Source: Anaerolineaceae bacterium (GTDB taxonomy: Bacteria > Chloroflexota > Anaerolineae > JAAYZQ01). From it: 8,086 nt of DNA. Location: positions 1 through 8,086 of the forward strand of contig JAAYZQ010000316.1 in assembly GCA_012514775.1 (NCBI GenBank), in the 5' to 3' direction. Both the position numbers and the translations under genes were made by a program. Below are positions 5,222 to 8,086 of this stretch, in pieces. Below the pieces are notes generated by a model. The model searched no databases, had not been told where the DNA came from, and worked only from the letters and a program-made list of their open reading frames with translations. The number at the start of each line of letters is the position of its first letter. Within the stretch, counting starts at the first letter, position 1.

Positions 5222-7492
5222 CTACAGTCCATGGGGGTCGCCGGCGGACGGTTGGGCCGCCGGCAGGGGGACCGCCAGGCGGACCGAGGTGCCGCGGCCC
5301 GGCGCCGAGCGGACCTCCAGGCAGGCCCCGAGGGCCGCGGCGCGCTCGCGCATGGTGGCCAGGCCCAGCCCGGCAGTCTCGGCCCCGGGATCGAACCCCA
5401 CGCCGTCGTCCGTCACGCTGACCTCCAGGTGGCCGTCGATGGCGTCCACAGCCACCCTGACCATCGCGGCCGAGGCGTGCTTGAGGGCGTTGTTCAGCGC
5501 CTCCTGGACGATGCGATAAAGCACCTCCTCGGTGCGCGGCGACAGAGAAAAGTCGCCCTCCACCCGCAGCTCGGCGTCCAGCCCGGCACTGGCCTCCACG
5601 GCGTCGAGGCGCTGCTGCAGGGCGCCGGCCAGCCCCTTCTCCTCCAGCTCCTGGGGGCGCAGCTCGTAGACCATCAGCCGCATCTCTTTCAGAGCCTGCT
5701 GGGCCATGTTCTCCACCCGGGTCAGGTGGCGGCGGATGGAGGCCTGGTTCGCCTTTTCCGCCTCCTTTTGCGCCGCCCCGGCAAAGAGAATGATCGAGTA
5801 GAGAGACTGGTTCATGGCGTCGTGCACCTCGCGGGCCAGGCGGTTCCGCTCTTCGACGACGGCCAGCTCCTGGCTGCGCTCGTAGAGGCGCGCGTTCTCG
5901 ATGGCCACGGCGATCTGGTCGCCCAGGCTCTGGGCGACGACCACGTCCTCGGGCCGGAAGGCGTGGGCGCTGGCGCTGAGCAGGTCCAGGGTGCCGACAA
6001 TGCGCTTGCCAAAGCGCAAAGGGATGACCAGCTCGGCGCGGCAGTCGGGAAAGTGGGGATCGGGACGGAAAAGGGGCTCGCGGTGCACGTCGTTCGCCAG
6101 CAAGGCCTGGTTGGTGCGCACCACTTCGCTGTTGAGGCTGTCGGAGGCCAGGTCCAGCACCAGCTCGTGGGGCGGGGAGGCGCTGCTGGCCCGGAACACG
6201 AGCTGGTTGGATTCGTGGTCCACCAGGTAGATGTGCGCGGCATAGTAGTCAAAGGCGCTGGCGATGAGCTCGGTCACCTTGGCCAGGAGGGTATCGATGG
6301 CCAGGATGGAGGTCACCTCGCGGCTCACCTGGGCGCTCGTCTCCAGGCGCAGCGCCAGCCGCTGCAGCTCCTGGGTGCGGTCGGCCACGCGCCGCTCCAG
6401 GCCGGCGATGAGCTCGCGGAGCTGGTCGGTCATGCTGTTAAAGGCCCGGGCCAACTGGCCGATCTCGTCCTGGCGGTCAATGCGGGCATGGCGCTCCAGG
6501 TCGCCGGCGGCGATGGAGGTGGCCGTCTCGGCCAGGTTCTCCAGCGGCCGGGTGATGCCCCGCATGATGGCCAGCGACAGGACCACGGCCAGCGCCAGTC
6601 CGGTCAATGCCGCCACCAGGTTGATACCCAACGTGGTCAGGATGACGCCCAGCGCATCCGACTGGTCCTGCTCCACAAAGAGCATGGCCTCCACGTCGGG
6701 CAGCCAACGATAGACGCCAATGACCGGCCTGCCGCCCAGGCCCGTGTAGGAGGCCGATCCGTGGGACTGGCTTGCCAGGGCCGCCCGGGCGCCGGACGTG
6801 ACGCCCCCTTGCGGCGGTGAGCCGGCCAGCAGGTCCATCCCGGCGCCCAACAGGTAGGCCCGGCCGCTCTCGCCCAGGCCGGTGGTGTCGTCCAGGAGCG
6901 AGACGAGGGTATCGACACGTGCCCGCCCGGCGATGACGCCGGCCACCTCGCCGGTGCCGCTCATGACGGGCAGGGCCACCGTCACCTGCGGCGGCCCGGC
7001 TCCCTCGCCAAAGGGCAGCATGGCAAAGCGGCCGTTGAGCCCCTGGCGGTAGTATTCCGCCGACCTGACGTCGCCGCCCTCGCCCGTCGCGTCCGAGTCC
7101 AGCACCACCTGGCCCAGGGTATCCATCAGCAGCAGCTCGTCCAGCATCGACGACTGGCCCGCGAAGGCGCGCAGGCGGTTGCGCACCGCCTTGTTGTAAA
7201 AGTCATAGTACAACTCGTCCTGCGCCAGGTCCAACACCACCCACATCCGCTCGTAGGCGCAGTCGGAGGTCGAGACGATGGCCAGCTCCTGGTGCAGCGA
7301 GTCCAGCCATTGGTGGATGGCCAGCTCCTTGGCGATGGCCACCGACTCCAGGCGCTCCAGCGTCTGCTTGCGCCCGTTGTAAACGCCCACGGCGATGGAG
7401 CCGACCGCGGCGCTGGCCACGGGCAGCAGCGCGATGAGCACGAACGAGATCAACAGCCGTGTACGAAGGGTGCCAAACCCCTGTTTGAACAT
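5222..7492 (-). CDS. Membrane sensor histidine kinase (Cache-HAMP-GAF-HisKA_3-HATPase)
   Basis: This 756-residue NarX/DegS-type sensor kinase autophosphorylates and passes phosphate to the regulator encoded next. A first membrane helix lies at about 12-36. The extracytoplasmic region at about 38-275 resembles a double Cache domain (GESGRAYLLGAGMDLLAG; RPVIGVYRWLP). A second helix at about 282-310 leads to HAMP (about 311-363, DEIGQLARAFNSMTDQL), a short coiled coil and a GAF domain (about 395-535, LVIPLRFGKRIVGTLDLLS). HisKA_3 has H557 in LAREVHDAMNQ. The ATPase domain has the N-box QEALNNALKHA (663-673), DDGVGFD (695-701) and GLGLATMRERA (708-718). ATG at 7492 is chosen because AGGAG lies six bases upstream and a TATAAT box just beyond. 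The frame extends to 7630 but that part would precede the promoter. The Cache ligand is unknown: I do not see the known amino-acid-binding R-W-Y pattern. The GAF domain could sense a second signal. Confidence 0.95.
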   Translation of the reverse strand: MFKQGFGTLRTRLLISFVLIALLPVASAAVGSIAVGVYNGRKQTLERLESVAIAKELAIHQWLDSLHQELAIVSTSDCAYERMWVVLDLAQDELYYDFYNKAVRNRLRAFAGQSSMLDELLLMDTLGQVVLDSDATGEGGDVRSAEYYRQGLNGRFAMLPFGEGAGPPQVTVALPVMSGTGEVAGVIAGRARVDTLVSLLDDTTGLGESGRAYLLGAGMDLLAGSPPQGGVTSGARAALASQSHGSASYTGLGGRPVIGVYRWLPDVEAMLFVEQDQSDALGVILTTLGINLVAALTGLALAVVLSLAIMRGITRPLENLAETATSIAAGDLERHARIDRQDEIGQLARAFNSMTDQLRELIAGLERRVADRTQELQRLALRLETSAQVSREVTSILAIDTLLAKVTELIASAFDYYAAHIYLVDHESNQLVFRASSASPPHELVLDLASDSLNSEVVRTNQALLANDVHREPLFRPDPHFPDCRAELVIPLRFGKRIVGTLDLLSASAHAFRPEDVVVAQSLGDQIAVAIENARLYERSQELAVVEERNRLAREVHDAMNQSLYSIILFAGAAQKEAEKANQASIRRHLTRVENMAQQALKEMRLMVYELRPQELEEKGLAGALQQRLDAVEASAGLDAELRVEGDFSLSPRTEEVLYRIVQEALNNALKHASAAMVRVAVDAIDGHLEVSVTDDGVGFDPGAETAGLGLATMRERAAALGACLEVRSAPGRGTSVRLAVPLPAAQPSAGDPHGL

Positions 7493-7510
7493 TGGGCTCT
7501 CCTGGCCCGC

Positions 7511-7539
7511 ATTATAGCACCGGGCGCGCAGGGGCGCAA
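7511..7539 (-). promoter_or_regulatory. Sigma70-type promoter for the kinase operon
   Basis: The minus strand has a perfect TATAAT (7516-7511), with TTGCGC (7539-7534) exactly 17 bases upstream. The TTG half of the -35 box matches and the rest does not. Transcription should begin near 7504. That leaves a leader of about a dozen bases, with the AGGAG ribosome-binding site (7503-7499) almost at its 5' end. The position supports the kinase start at 7492. I see no other strong promoter in the five-gene cluster, so this one may serve all of it. Confidence 0.65.
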
Positions 7540-7638
7540 GCCGGGCGATGGGCCGCTTGGCGCCCTTGCCGTCAGCATCGGTGCTCCAGTCCGACCATGC
7601 GAGGAAAACAGGCGGGCCAGGCACCCGCACCCCGCCAA

Positions 7639-7667
7639 TTGTCTACTCCCGGCATTTATGGTATGAT
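7639..7667 (+). promoter_or_regulatory. Extended -10 sigma70-type promoter for the UroD-family gene
   Basis: TTGTCT (7639-7644, 4 of 6 to consensus) and TATGAT (7662-7667, 5 of 6) are separated by exactly 17 bases. TG at 7659-7660 gives the TGn extended -10. A start near 7674 leaves a leader of about 45 bases before ATG 7721. Between this and the divergent promoter (7540-7638) lie about 100 GC-rich bases where a shared regulator could bind. I see no clear operator there beyond the imperfect palindrome GCATCGGTGC. Confidence 0.65.
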
Positions 7668-7720
7668 GGGCCCAGAACGTCGCCGGTACCAACTGTCACT
7701 GCCGCCAGGAGAGGGAACAC

Positions 7721-8086
7721 ATGGCCGAGACAATGACTTCCAGGGAACGCGTTCTGGCAACGCTCAAGGGACTGCCCGTGGACCGCGCTCCCGTCTTTTA
7801 CTGGCTCAACCCCCACGCCACCTGTCGCATGATCGCCGAGGTCCAGGCCGCCAGGAGCGCGCCGATCACGTGGCTTGCCCGGCGCCTGTGGAAGCGGTTC
7901 AGGGCCCAGGGCGAGCTTGATGGTGGCGAGTGGACCCGCGGCCTGCCCCTTCTGTTCGAGGAGTACGGGAACGGGGAGTATGCCCTGCAGCTCGGGGCCG
8001 ACATCTCGGTCCAGTCGCCCGCGCTGACCAGCCCGTCGGCCTTTGCGACGTCGGTGAGGAAGCGAGGGGGCCGGCTCACCTTCAAG
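7721..8086 (+). CDS. Uroporphyrinogen decarboxylase-family (MtaA/CmuA-like) protein, N-terminal part
   Basis: Only the first 122 codons are present; the frame runs off the window. The start MAETMTSRERVLATLKGLPV followed by DRAPVFYW is the typical opening of the UroD/MtaA superfamily ((T/S)xRERVLAxLxGxxxDRxPV). This family includes heme-pathway uroporphyrinogen decarboxylase and the cobamide:coenzyme M or methyl-corrinoid methyltransferases MtaA, MtbA and CmuA. A later segment (LQLGADISVQSPALTS) fits the first part of the barrel. ATG 7721 is preceded by AGGAG nine bases upstream; a second ATG at 7733 has no such site. It diverges from the kinase operon across 228 bases. With two MttB-like genes nearby, a corrinoid methyl-transfer role is likelier than heme synthesis. 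The metal ligands that would show this (C-terminal His-x-Cys...Cys) lie outside the window. Confidence 0.8.
   Translation, partial: MAETMTSRERVLATLKGLPVDRAPVFYWLNPHATCRMIAEVQAARSAPITWLARRLWKRFRAQGELDGGEWTRGLPLLFEEYGNGEYALQLGADISVQSPALTSPSAFATSVRKRGGRLTFK

Noticed and set aside
4352..6820. An 822-codon open frame on the plus strand opposite the kinase and regulator genes.
   Set aside because: Its product is low-complexity (rich in G, H, Q, A and V) with no recognisable domain, and it lies antisense to two complete, motif-rich genes. GC-rich coding DNA commonly leaves such frames open.
7493..7630. An upstream start for the kinase at 7630.
   Set aside because: The extension would cover the TATAAT promoter and adds Arg/Pro-rich residues before the membrane helix; ATG 7492 has its own AGGAG.

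Overview
The window is GC-rich, probably about 65-70 % overall judging from sampled lines, with no RNA gene, CRISPR array or insertion sequence. The best hint to the host is the lipoprotein at the left end. Its lipobox is followed by a long Val/Glu/Thr-rich tether ending in an ATPAP-like segment, a style common in Chloroflexota (Anaerolineae and relatives). No 16S gene or other marker supports this, so the assignment is an inference.

Five genes lie on the minus strand, read right to left. First comes a Cache/HAMP/GAF sensor histidine kinase (7492-5222), then a NarL/LuxR-type response regulator (5134-4478). Two paralogous MttB-family (trimethylamine methyltransferase-like, COG5598) proteins without pyrrolysine follow (4346-2925 and 2822-1395). 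Last is a family-5 ABC transporter solute-binding lipoprotein (1290 to beyond base 1, C-terminus missing). One gene reads the other way: a uroporphyrinogen-decarboxylase-family protein (7721 to beyond 8086, only the N-terminus present). The 228-base divergent spacer has a recognisable sigma70-type promoter in each direction: a perfect TATAAT facing the kinase and an extended -10 facing the UroD-family gene.

The content suggests a regulated corrinoid methyl-transfer locus. MttB-family proteins move a methyl group from a methylated, often quaternary, amine to a corrinoid protein. UroD-family enzymes of the MtaA/MtbA/CmuA type act on methyl-corrinoid. The binding protein would deliver a substrate, and the two-component system would sense a related ligand. 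The corrinoid protein, the corrinoid reductive activator and the transporter permeases and ATPases are not in the window and would be expected just outside it. Substrate and signal cannot be read from the sequence.

Smaller items of note: a perfect 17-bp tandem repeat abutting the kinase stop codon, a hairpin enclosing the stop codon of the second MttB-like gene, a well-spaced Shine-Dalgarno in front of a two-codon reading frame upstream of the lipoprotein gene, and a drop in GC content in the lipoprotein gene.
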